From NCBI GenBank assembly GCA_034440615.1, contig JAOTOM010004745.1, positions 367,501 through 431,500 on the forward strand: a stretch of DNA of 64,000 bases, in the 5' to 3' direction. The DNA is from Ashinkailepas kermadecensis (Eukaryota > Arthropoda > Thecostraca > Neolepadidae). The position numbers and the translations under genes are program-made. The notes under the pieces are model-generated. The model did not search any database. It had not been told where the DNA came from and saw only the letters and a list, made by a program, of their open reading frames with translations. Positions 9,720-20,505 of the stretch are shown here, in pieces. Position 1 is the stretch's first letter. Each line of letters begins with the position of its first letter.

Positions 9720-12452
9720 CAGTGGCGTACCGAATGGGGGAGGGGGCCATTGTGGGCAGTTTCCCCCTGACAGGTTGTGGGGCCCCCACGAATCGCGCCG
9801 AGCTCCGGAAAAATTGCGCCATGCTCCCTAAAAATCGGCTTGGGTCCCCAAACATCGCACCGGGACCCAGAAAATCACATTGGGGGCGCCAAAATATCGC
9901 ACAGGGAACCCTTGAAAATGATGCTGGGCCTGAAAAGTTTGCACTTGGGCCCCTGAAGAGCACGCTGGGGGCCAAAAAAAGTCGTGCCGGGGTTCAAGAA
10001 AGTCACGACGGGGCCACAAACGGTCGGGCCGGGGCCCCTGAAAGTCACGCTGAGCCTGGGGGTACCAAGAATTTTCGCCCGGGTCCATGAAAATCAAGCT
10101 AGGGGCATGACAGATGGCATCTGAGCTCCAAAAGTCTCAATGGGATCACCCAACAAATGAAACTGGGCAACGAAAAACAGCATGGAATACAAAATCACTC
10201 TGGGTCCCAACAATCGCTCCAAAAGCCCACAAAACTTGTTGGGCTCCCAGAGACATGTCGTAGCCACTAAAACTTGCGCTAGGGTTTCCAACAAGTGACC
10301 ACGGGGTCCAAAAAATCGCACCTAGACAAAAAAACAAGTCGCAGCTGGCTTCCCAAAAGTCAATTTCTACCCGGGATGTCACCTTGTGGACACAAAAATT
10401 GCGTCAATGATCCCCAAAATAGAAGGCGTCAGGCCCGGAAAAGAAACCTGTTGGCGCACAGAAAAAAAAACGCATCGGGACACCGAATAATCGTACCGGG
10501 GCCCAGAAATATATCGCATGGGGCTCACAAAATATAGACCTGGAACCCCAAAAATGCATGGGACTCCATTAAATCGATCTGAGCACTGCAAAATCCAGTA
10601 TAGATCCCGAAAGGAAATTATCCGAAGGGCCTTCTTACTCTCGATGGTGCCATCGACTGAGAAAAAACTCCTTGAGCCGCAGTGGCGTATTAAAGATAAA
10701 AATGCTCCCCCCCCCATCCTGAAGGGATGCTCCCAAGAATGGTGCCAGGGTCCAATCGCGCTTGGGCCCCATACATTTGCGTCGGGGCCCCAGAACTCGC
10801 GTTGTGGGCTCTAAATGAATGCAGCGGGCTACAAAAAAGTCGGTCAAAAAGTCAGTGGTCAAAAAGATTCGGGTCGGGGAATCAAAAGTTCCCTTCTGCA
10901 AACACAGCGTGACCACAAAAATCGCATCGAGACTTGCTAAAAATCAAGCCGGTGCCCTCTACAATAAAGAGAGATTCCGAAAAATATATGTCCGAGTCAG
11001 GAAAATATCTCCGGAGCTCCAAACATAGCCCCAGATGCCTTAATCGCGTACGGCACCGAAAACACGAACCGGAGCTCGAAAAATCGCGGCGGGACTAAAA
11101 AATATAGCGCCGCTGCTCGAAAAAAAATCACGCATGAACTCTGATTTTAAAAAAATCAGAAGAAGTCACGAAAAATTGCGTCGAACACAAAAACTGCTTC
11201 GGTTCCCCCCCCGGAACTACGTGCTTGGGCCCGAAATGTCGCGCCGGGATCCCGATAAATTATACCGGAGCCACCAAGATCGTACTGGGTCCCACAAATG
11301 TGCGATAAGGAGCCTCAAATAAACACAGCGGGACCGTACGAGCACAACTGGAGGCCGAAAGTGCACCTGGCCCTCCAAAACGTACCGAGTTTCGCAAAAA
11401 GCGGGAGGGTCTTGAAGCATGCGCTGCAGCTTGAAATACACACACCGGGAGCAGTAAATATAAGTACAACGGAGGTCATCAAGGCACACCGAGGCCATGA
11501 GACCGCACGGGGCCTACAAAAAACAGTCTGGGGCTCTGAAAAAGCGAATTGGTCGTAAAAAAGGAACAAAAAGAACGGGCACTAATCGGCGTCTTTGAAA
11601 ACGCGCTAATGCCTAAAAAATATCGTCGGTGTACAAAAAAAGCAACAGCTCTAAAAGGGAGCCGGGTCTCACACGTGTGCCGGACCCCTAACAAAATTGG
11701 CTGGAGCCCTAAAACACATCCGTGGATGAAGAAAACGCAACGGGTAAAAGAGAACACTTAGCTAGGGTCTCGGCTTGGTAGCCAATATGGGAGCGTATTT
11801 AACCAAAGAGATGAGGCGCATCAAAGCTCAGTGTGTCTCCGGGTTTCTTAACCACCAGAAAGTGTGGCAAGAAGAGAACTAATACATCGAATTGAATTAA
11901 TGCAATTTTTCCAGCGAGCCGCCATACCAGTCATTCCACATGTCAAATATGGCACAAAACTATCATGTGACAGCAATTAGCAAAACGTGGGAGGCCTAGC
12001 AGAAACCGGAGAAGCACAGTGTAGTGTGGCGAATGCGCCGAGTGCGCAAGGCGGGTGTACACTTGCACGAACGTTGGCGTTTTGGCGACTGGGCGTTATC
12101 AACTAGAATTCATGAAATTTGAAAATTTTGCATTTTTGAGTGATTTGTACAGGTGTAATTTCAGCAGTGTGAGGTGACTTATCAAGGAATACCAAAATAA
12201 AAACCTTCGAACAGGATGGGGGGGGAGTTAGGGTTCAAATCGTGTGATTCAGAAGTGATGATGGTAGATTGGCCCCCTCTACAGGACAGTTCAGTTGGTC
12301 ACTAATTATTATACTAAAAAATAAAACGGCCCCTTTGAAAATAATGGTTGTCGAAATCCGGGATTTTTTTTGTTGTAAAGATGGGGGTAGGTGGCCCCTT
12401 CCAAATCAGCTCGCCCCCACCCACCCCAGCGCAAATCATAGGTACGCCACTG
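9720..12452. mobile_element. hAT-like non-autonomous DNA transposon
   Basis: The left end reads CAGTGGCGTACC (9720-9731) and the right end GGTACGCCACTG (12441-12452), a 12-bp perfect terminal inverted repeat. Both ends are followed inside by G-rich/C-rich sequence. The flanking 8-mers gcatggca (9712-9719) and ccatggca (12453-12460) agree at 7 of 8 positions, matching the 8-bp target duplication of hAT elements. No transposase is present; the interior is mainly a degenerate minisatellite. A second CAGTGGCGTA at about 10680 suggests a nested or internally rearranged copy. Superfamily assignment is inferred from terminus and duplication length. Confidence 0.65.
9770..11760. repeat. Highly degenerate 21-28 bp minisatellite inside the hAT-like element
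   Basis: About 2 kb of imperfect units built on a GGGCCCC-AAAA-TCGC-GC pattern (for example ccaaaaaaagtcgtgccgggg, 21 bp). Unit length drifts and identity falls toward the right. Open frames in this tract on both strands are by-products of the low stop content of the unit and are not genes. Confidence 0.75.
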
Positions 12453-12489
12453 CCATGGCATGACATAATTTGGCCTGTTCATGGTCCTA

Positions 12490-13065
12490 ATCCGCCGCAA
12501 TGGACTGTATAGTCCGTGCCCCGGTCCGCCACAGTAGACTGTGTGCTCTGCGGCCCCGGTCCGTTACAATGAACGGTGTATTCCACGGCCCTGATCCGCC
12601 ACAGTGGACGGTGTGCTTTGCGGCCCTGGTCTGTCATAGTAGGTGTGCTCCACGGCGCCGGTCCACCACAGTGGACGGTGTGTTCCGCGGCACCGGTCCA
12701 CCACAGTAGACGGTGTGCTCCGCGACACCGGTCCGCCAGAGTAGACGGTGTGCTTCGCGGCTCTGGTCCGCCATGTTAGGTGTGCTCCACGGCCCCGGTA
12801 CGCCACAGTGAACGGTATGCTCTGCGACCCTGGCCCGCCACAGTGGACGGTGTGTACTCCGCCCTGGTCCGACATAGTGGACGGTGTGTACTCCGCCCTG
12901 GTCCGACATAGTGGACGGTGTGTACTCCGCCCTGGTCCGACATAGTGGACGGTGTGCTCCGCGACCCTGGTCCGACATAGTGGACGGTGTGCTCCTCGGC
13001 TCGCGCCCGCCACAGTGGACGGTGTCCTCCGCGGCCCTGGTCCGCTCCAGTGGACGTCAGGGTCG
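12490..13065. repeat. 35-bp minisatellite
   Basis: About 16 tandem copies of a 35-bp unit of the form gtccgccacagtggacggtg followed by tgctccgcggccctg. The right end (12850-12960) holds the most homogeneous copies. An isolated partial copy lies at 13310-13365, so the array was longer or has been split. Confidence 0.9.
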
Positions 13066-15115
13066 GAGAAAACGGGCTTTTTCTAGATTTTTGCCGTCCA
13101 TAGCATTATCCTCTTCACAAAATTATCCTCAGTGTTTTCCATTTCGACGTTTAATGGTGTTGTTCGACAACGTGGTAAAGTGCTCAAGATTCACCGGAAA
13201 CTGCAAAGTGAGATTCTGATGTCACAGGTGTTACGGAAAATATTATCTCCGTATTCCATCACTCAGAAATTGTCCTCTCCTCATCCAGGATTACAAAGTA
13301 TAAATCCAACCCTGGTTTACGGTGCGTACTTCACGGCCCTGGTCCGTCACAGTGAACGGGGTGGGATTAGTTACGGCTTTGCATGATCTTTCCGAGCAGT
13401 TTTCTGTGAATTAGTTGTCATTTTCCCCACATCCTACCGTTCACCTTACCATCAATAGGTACCCATGCCACCCATGTATTAATATTTCCAATTCGCCACA
13501 GCCATTGAATCTGCTTGAGACACAGATGCTCTTGTTGCACATTTCGTTCGATGGACATTGATGCCATCAGAAAAGCATATTATGTCAGCAGCGAGACTGA
13601 CCTTACCTCCACGAGGGTAATGATAACAGGTACTGACAGCGACGCGGCCAGAAATGCTTTTGGGTGCAGCACCCCTGTGGCCTTATCGTGTCCCTCACAT
13701 CTATATGGAAACTCCTCTTACGTCTTCGATTTGATCCTACTGTAAGACATTTTGCACCTCTTTATATTTGCCTCCGAAACAGAAACGAATAAGGTCCGGT
13801 CACACGAAGTCGGGTCATCTCAGGCCATTGGTTGTCCACCCAATGTCATGTTGTACTACTTAGGTGGCTCTGAAATCGAATTCAAATTTCACTTCACAAG
13901 GAACAGTGGCATTCGGCTCAAGACGTCAGTACGGGCGCAATATCACCGAAGCAGCTGACTCGCACAAAAATCCCAACTACACACTAGACAACAGTGTAGA
14001 ATATGCATAATACTTGACCTGACATAATGCCATTCATCTTGTCATATATTTGAAAGCAGAATGTCTATATCATTCTTGCTTCATGTTCTGCCTGGAAGGT
14101 TTTCTTTTGCTATGATAAGAAGATATAATTTCACCTGACCTCAGTTTAGTACCCTTGATCTTAATAAAAATTTCGGGAAAGCAGAGTTGTTTGATGTGAT
14201 GAAAGAACAGTATACTTTGAATTTGGTGTTGGTATGCTGGAACTATTGCGAATGGCGGCATTTTGGAGATTTGGGAATATTATCCTTCTTGATCCGTTCC
14301 AAGCCAATTTCAAGGGGAAGTAGAAATCAAATTGGTCGATGAGGTCAAGAAGCGTATATGGTGGGGTCCAAGCACAACCAAAGGTATAGGAAACTCCGCA
14401 CTTGACCTTTCTTCTGGGTGGGAAAGGATTACAACTATTAACAGGATTGCAGTAAAAATGTTCTGTCGCGACCGCCCGGGGCGGGGACCATACCAATTCC
14501 GCCGATTTGAAAACTTTTGATTTCTGCCATTATTCCTACTTTCCGAAATTTTGTACTTTTTTATTTCCGACTCTAGCAAAGAAACCATTCGAGCCGACAT
14601 ATCCATTTCAAAACCATCGGATGGCCCTTCTGGGAATCTCCTGTGCTGACCTTTTCGGACTCCTTGGCCGTGACCGGGGAGGCATGTACCCAGTGTGTCA
14701 TATTCTTATTCTTGGCTGCGCCATTGGATACGAACGGAGTTTTCAGGCTATTGTAAAAAAAACAAATAGAACGATGGCGCTGATTGATGTCTGCGATCCG
14801 TTGTGCATTTTAGTTTGCTTAGTGTCGTGTATGGTGACTGAATAGACTTGGCGATCACGATGACTGCATCAACAATGCACATGATTGATCAGAGGAAATT
14901 GTTTTCTGTTTATATGCTTTTGTGGAAGCTGTGCGCCTTCCCCGACCCTGAACTCGCCCCACCAGAGTTTTGGCTTCGCCCTTCCCTATTGTTAGGCACC
15001 AAGGAGATACCTTCACCCATCGTCATTACAGTGCAGGTCTGCTGTGCTCTGATGCTCCATGAAGGCCGTTGTGTTTTAGCCTGCATATGGGCGCTGAAAC
15101 ATTTTATTTAAGCCG
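13066..15115. other. No gene seen
   Basis: Unique-looking sequence without a supported frame, splice-bounded exon or RNA gene. Short frames of up to 112 codons occur on both strands without recognisable features. Confidence 0.45.
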
Positions 15116-15207
<92 letters not shown>

Positions 15208-15249
15208 AGTGAGGGGAGGGGACGGTGACGGTGACGGTGACGGTGACGA
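15116..15249. repeat. (TG)n microsatellite followed by (GGTGAC)n
   Basis: About 45 uninterrupted TG dinucleotides (15116-15206), then a G-rich linker, then about five copies of the hexamer GGTGAC (15221-15249). Confidence 0.95.
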
Positions 15250-15924
15250 TGGACCCGAGCGCACTGTATGACGCTGTAGTCACATGCTTTGCCTCAGAGT
15301 TTTTATGTTGACATGTACTGCGCACTGCTCTTTTAATTATGTGACTTCACCAGCTATTGGACGATTTTGCCCGTTGGTGAGGATGCTGAATGAAGAAACA
15401 TACATGTCGTCAAATACAAATTACAATTTCAGAGATCTGAAAATATATGGGCGAAATCCGATGAGTTCTTGGTTGGTTGGGGGGGGTCCAGTGCGTTGAT
15501 ACTTCGCCCCCCCAAATGTTTTTTTCAAAATCGACACCCCTCTTTCGGATGCTTTATGCACCAAAAGGGCATGATTCACCATGTTGCTTTTGTCCTATGC
15601 TTTGATGCACTATGCCCTGGCGCGTTTTGATCTCCAACACAATTTAGATGCGCTCGTTATGCTTCCAGGAGCTCCTGGGTGCTTTAGAAGACGTTCGTGT
15701 GTGTTTATACCCTCAGGTATTATTTATGGCGACAGTATATGTTTACGGGCCACGGCGTGCAGGCGTTATATACTCCACCCTGGTGTCTTATAATGTTCTG
15801 GTGCGTTTTCAAGGACCTCTGCGTGTTTCATGGGCCCCGGTACAATTTAATAGGCCCCATTTACTTGATAAGAATCCTCGCGCGCTTTCGTGCTTCCCTG
15901 CTCTTTTATGGGGCCGGGCACGTT

Positions 15925-16126
15925 TGTGGTGACTCCGATGCGTCTGTAGTGGCTCCGATGCGTTTGTGGTGACTCCGATGCGTCTGTAGTGGCTCCGATG
16001 CGTCTGTAGTGACTCCGATGCGTCTGTAGTGGCTCCGATGCGTTTGTAGTGACTCCGATGCGTCTGTAGTGGCTCCGATGCGTTTGTAGTGACTCCGATG
16101 CGTTTGCAGTGGCTCCGATGCGTTTT
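15925..16126. repeat. 20-bp minisatellite
   Basis: About ten copies of gtagtggctccgatgcgtct with a few variant positions (a/g in gtgactcc, c/t in gcgtttg). It yields Thr/His/Ser/Arg-rich frames on the minus strand that are repeat by-products. Confidence 0.93.
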
Positions 16127-16699
16127 TTTTAGGCCCCGGGCGCGAATTGTTACGGATCTCGGTTCGTGAAGGAAGCTCAACGTCTGTGCGCTTCGCGCGC
16201 GCCGAAGCGCACCGAGAGAACCCCATTTGAGTCGCCTCACGGTTTCAGCAAGGTTGATTTGCGGGTTTCAGGGTCATTTCATCCGCCGGACTCCCATGAT
16301 TTATAATGATGCAACGCTTTATCATCGCCGGTGAATCACAGGATATATAAACAATGGATATCACAGGATATGATAACAAAATGCTCGAGATGTTTATTGA
16401 TACCGTGGCATATGAGAAGACGATAACTGGATATGCTGATATGCAAAGCAAGCTATTTAACCTGAAAGCTAGGAAGCAGTTGAAAAAATCACAGAGAGGG
16501 AAACAATTACTGAATCTATGGGAAGAAGCACCTTGTAGCTCCGTGACTACAGCTGTGACCACCTTTGTCAGCTTGTGCCGCAAGCACACTCCACTCATGA
16601 AGTTCAAGTAACCAAAAGGCTTGCCAATCAAACTAAAGAAAAGAGCTGAAGACATTAAGAACATACGCAAACAAGAACAGTGACGGAAAGAAAGACTCA

Positions 16700-17060
16700 T
16701 TAAGTTTTTAACAATTCCATACCCAAAGCAGGTAAACAGGTAACCCACTATCGCCAAAGACCTGAAAGCCGCTGGAGTACAGGCGTCCGTAAATTCCTGG
16801 ACGAAAGTGGGCGGTATCGTCACAAGAAAATATCCGAGTGGCTCCATGTCAACTAATGGTGTAGTTTATGAAATTCCTTTTTCTGGTTCCTCAAAATCAT
16901 GCGTCGGGGAAACAGGAAGGGAAATTCAGGCGCCAGTGAATGAGCACAAATGAGACGTGGAATATCATAGGCAGTGTAGTACTATTGTGGTCCCGATCGA
17001 CGAGGGTGAAAATCTACCAAAATGGGACGACGTAAGAGCACTAGAGACGAATATAAAAAA
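16700..17060 (+). pseudogene. Penelope-like element, GIY-YIG endonuclease fragment
   Basis: Reading from 16702 gives FLTIPYPKQV, a stop, then TIAKDLKAAGVQ, GGIVTRKYPSG and VVYEIPFSGSSKSCVGETGR, EIQAPVNEHK and another stop. This order (IPY motif, short linker, VVY-P..C....GETGR, NEHK) is that of the C-terminal GIY-YIG nuclease of Penelope-like retroelements. Two in-frame stops and loss of the second Tyr (SCVGETGR instead of YVGETGR) show decay. The upstream RT was not seen. The open frame at 16354-16611 just before it is unrecognised and could be host or element sequence. Confidence 0.65.
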
Positions 17061-18170
17061 CGAACGAGAAAAGCATTACGGGAAGCACATTTATGCACAC
17101 GCGACACGATCGATTCGAGAGCCGGTTTTGTTACCCGAGCAGAACTTCCAGCGATATTGCGTATCTCACCCGATATGATCCGACCGATCTGTCTGCCAGC
17201 GGTGGTTATCGATATTTGGTGCGACATCGCAGGCCCACGCCCACGCACCGCTGTTTACCCATGTGCCCATCGACTGGCAGCCGTTGTAGGACTGGCTAAT
17301 TTTCTGGGCCAAATGACTGTCGACGTTGACGCTATGTTTCTCGTGTACCTTCAGCCTGCCACAAGAGGAAGTCAGTTTTCCTGGTACGGACGGCTGGTGT
17401 CCAGTCCACTTATGTTGTCGGGCACGCCTTCAAAGTTCGCCGGCCCCTGTGGAAATCTACCTCGAAATTTGCCAACGGACTGAATGTCGTACGACATTCA
17501 CCGAAACGAATTGAAATGGTGCAATGCTGCCGTGGGGACAACACAGGCCATTGGTTTCGCCAGCGGAGGTGTCGGACATGATTCGGCCTCGAGGTTGCAG
17601 TCGAATAGCGTGTCTCTTAAGGTTTTTTGCGGCATTCACCGAGGCGTTCGCCTGCGAGAGCTGATCTGGAATGTGCTCCGCGCTGCGCACGGCCGTGATA
17701 TACGATCAAAAGGTAATCTGCTACTAGGTGGGGTATCTGCATCTGGGGCAGTGCGAATATTGCACTGAAGCCGAGACGTGGTTCACACCGGCGTTGGCTG
17801 CTGCGCCACAATGGCTGCCGAGCCGTCTTCATATGCGCCGCCGCCGTACATCGTGCCGGCTGCGTTCTGCATTCTCACTCCTGACAACGGCTGTAATGAC
17901 CAGCGGCGGCGGCAGCAACGATGGAAATGCCGCCGATTCAGGTGACGCTCCCGGCCGGATCGCATGCAAATCTGACGTGCCCGGTACAAATCTGACGCGC
18001 CCCGGCCGTCGGGATTAGCATAGTCGGCGGTGTCGGCGCCGCTGTCCAATGACGATCTCATCCTTGCAGAATCGGACGGCGCCGGCCGGACGGCAGATTC
18101 GGCGCTGTTCCGCTGCCTTGTCCGTTTGTTTTGTGCCGTTGTCTCGTCCAGCTTCTCGCTCTATTGCTTC
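17061..18170. other. CpG-rich spacer, no gene recognised
   Basis: GC-rich DNA with frames up to 153 codons on the + strand (17022-17483) that show no domain, repeat or splice pattern I can recognise. The composition contrasts with the AT-rich flanks. Confidence 0.35.
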
Positions 18171-18295
18171 TTGTCCGCTGCCGTGCGTCTCGTCTCGTCT
18201 GGTCGGGTCTCGTCTCGTCTGATTGGGTCTCGTCTGGCCGGGTCTCGTCTCGTCTAGTTTGATCTGGTCTCGTCGGGTCTCGTATCGCATTGCCC
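18170..18295. repeat. Degenerate TCGTC/TCGGG pentamer microsatellite
   Basis: Repeated tcgtctcgtctggtcgggtc-type sequence, pentamers with interruptions over about 120 bp. Confidence 0.85.
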
Positions 18296-18509
18296 TCTGA
18301 TATGACACCGGCCAGTTTCCGACACGTGGTGTCTGAGTGTAACTAGTAACCGGAGGTAGCAAATCCAGTGACATCAACAGCTGACAGGTGTTCCGATTCT
18401 GCTGCCACCAACGACTAACAAGTCGCCAACTAGCGTGGATTGAATCAGTGACCGACGCGGCGCGTGAGGTTTATTCGACACATCAAGTTACCGGTCGTCT
18501 GGATTTGGC

Positions 18510-19100
18510 CAGATCGATGAGCATGACCGTGGTGATGAATATGACCAGGCCGATGAATATGAACTGGACCTATGAATATGATCGGACCGATGAATATGGC
18601 CGGATCGGTGAAGATGAACCGCACCGATGAATATAACCCGGTCGATGAGTGGATGAATATGAACTGGACCAGTGAATATAACCCGATCGATAAATGGTGA
18701 ATATGAACTGTACCAGTGAATATAACCCGATCGATGAATGGATGAATATGAACTTGACCAGTAAATATAACCCGATCGATGAATGTGAACTAGACACATG
18801 AATTTGACCGGACCGATGAATATGAACTGGACCAATGAATAAAACCAGATCGATGAATACGAACTGGACCCATGAATGCGGCGGGACCAATGAATATGAA
18901 CTGCGGGCCGATGAATATGACCCGATCGATGAATGTGGCCGGACAGATGAATATGAACTGGACTGAACTGGAATGAATATGACCCGATCGACGAATACCA
19001 CCAGACTGATGGGTATGGCCGGACAGATGAATATGACCGGACCGGTTGGTATGATCGAACCGGTAGATATGACCGGACCGATGAACTGGACCAGCCCGCT
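18510..19100. repeat. Degenerate 18-bp minisatellite (GATGAATATGAACYGGAC)
   Basis: About 30 imperfect units around gatgaatatgaactggac and gatgaatatgaccggacc, interspersed with cgatcgatgaatg. Long Tyr/Ser/His-rich frames on the minus strand (18488-19294) arise from it. Confidence 0.85.
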
Positions 19101-19368
19101 GAGAACATACTGAATCGGCGGGCGAGGTGCCACGTCCCGGTTTTGTCGTTGGCTGTCGTCACGCTGACAAGAACGGTAACACGCCGCTGATAGCCGGCCG
19201 AACCAATTCCAGTGAGTGATACACGGCAGGAAAACGACCACGTGCGACTGGAAAACAACTTATTAGGAATGGTGAGCGCGAGCATTTCCGCCACAACACC
19301 TTTGTCAGTGTAGTAACATTATTGTACCCCGAGGTGCGGAGGCACTGCTTTCTTCCAATCGTTCATAA

Positions 19369-19371
<3 letters not shown>

Positions 19372-19421
<50 letters not shown>
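19372..19421. repeat. (TA)n microsatellite
   Basis: About 25 TA dinucleotides directly abutting the left arm of the long inverted repeat. Confidence 0.95.
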
Positions 19422-19428
<7 letters not shown>

Positions 19429-19717
19429 AATGAAAGCATCATTTCAAATATTACCGAACTGTTTGCAGGTGACTTGTCACCACTACCTGAAGTAGGTCGT
19501 CATCGATGTGTTTTTTTGTGTAGCTCGTTGCTGACACCGGACTCTCTTTCACTATTGAAGCAAGTTGCTGGGTGTAAAATGCGAAGACAAGAACAAGAGC
19601 TACACTTCTTTGGAGGGCCCATTGACAATTCAACATTTAAGAGCGGTTTTGAATGAACAAAATATATATATAATACATCTAATATAATAAATATATAATA
19701 TAATGTACACACACACA

Positions 19718-19754
<37 letters not shown>

Positions 19755-20100
19755 ACATATGGAAAGTGTGCATGCAGTGCACCTTGATTGCGTCGTATTT
19801 GTCTATTAAAGCCTGGCAGATCATCGGTGTGCTGCCAGTCTTCAACGATCTAATTATATATTTTGTTCATTCAAAAACGCTCTTAAATGGTGAATTGTCA
19901 ATGGGCCCTCCAAAGAAGTGTAGCTCTTGTTCTTGTCTTCGCGTTTTTACACCCAGCAACTTGCTTCAATAGTGAAAGAGAGTCCGGTGTCAGCAACGAG
20001 CTACAAAAAAAACACATCGATAACGACCTACTTCAGGTAGGGGTGACAAGTCACCTGCAAACAGTTCGGTAATATTTGAAATGATGCTTTCATTCTACAT
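19422..20100. repeat. Long inverted repeat (foldback), about 240-bp arms
   Basis: The left arm (about 19422-19663) and right arm (about 19857-20100) are reverse complements with only scattered differences. For example, tgtataatgaaagcatcatt opens the left arm and its complement closes the right arm. The spacer of about 190 bp includes another (TA)n run. No coding content or target duplication was seen. It could be a foldback transposon, an inverted duplication, or an assembly artefact at TA tracts. Confidence 0.85.
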
Positions 20101-20289
20101 CACCTGCACTAATTATAAGGTTCCCAGATCGTCATATGGAAAAGGATGGCTGTACAGCTCAAACGGCGCCGGAACGCGTGGATTTCGAACGCCTTTAGCC
20201 CAGCCCCTGGTCTTCTTCCATTCAGCTCGTGATTGGGTGAGACAATAAATCAAAGAGGAAGGCCAGTCACGAAGGAAGATTGGCGGCTG

Positions 20290-20505
20290 CTCCTGACACA
20301 TTTACGCAGTTTATGAAGCAATTTTGGTATGTATTTAGGCCCGCTGCGTACCAAAATATACCAGTGCGTGCTATCGAGAAAGCTCCTAAGTTCTGGCATT
20401 AATTTGCTTCCACCAAAATTTGCTAGCAGAGTAATTGATACAGCATTGGCGCCGATTGGACCATAGAGAACACCTTTCATCTCGAGTAACCTTGCAGAAT
20501 ATCGG
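20290..20505. repeat. Dispersed repeat, copy 1 (pair with 42240-42452)
   Basis: This stretch aligns by eye over about 200 bp with 42240-42452, at roughly 70-75 percent identity. Shared blocks include cccgctgcgtacc, gagaaagct, ttctggca and gcgccgat. Both strands give partly conserved peptides and the + frame has a stop at the same place in both copies, so coding is not demonstrated. Unknown element. Confidence 0.6.

Noticed and set aside
9631..11761. Many frames of 70-126 codons on both strands
   Set aside because: They fall in the degenerate minisatellite of the hAT-like element and show only its periodicity.
18488..19294. 268- and 223-codon minus-strand Tyr/Ser/His-rich frames
   Set aside because: Translation of the degenerate 18-bp repeat.
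20113..20301. Short minus-strand frame next to the inverted repeat
   Set aside because: No motif, no repeat partner with the same frame.
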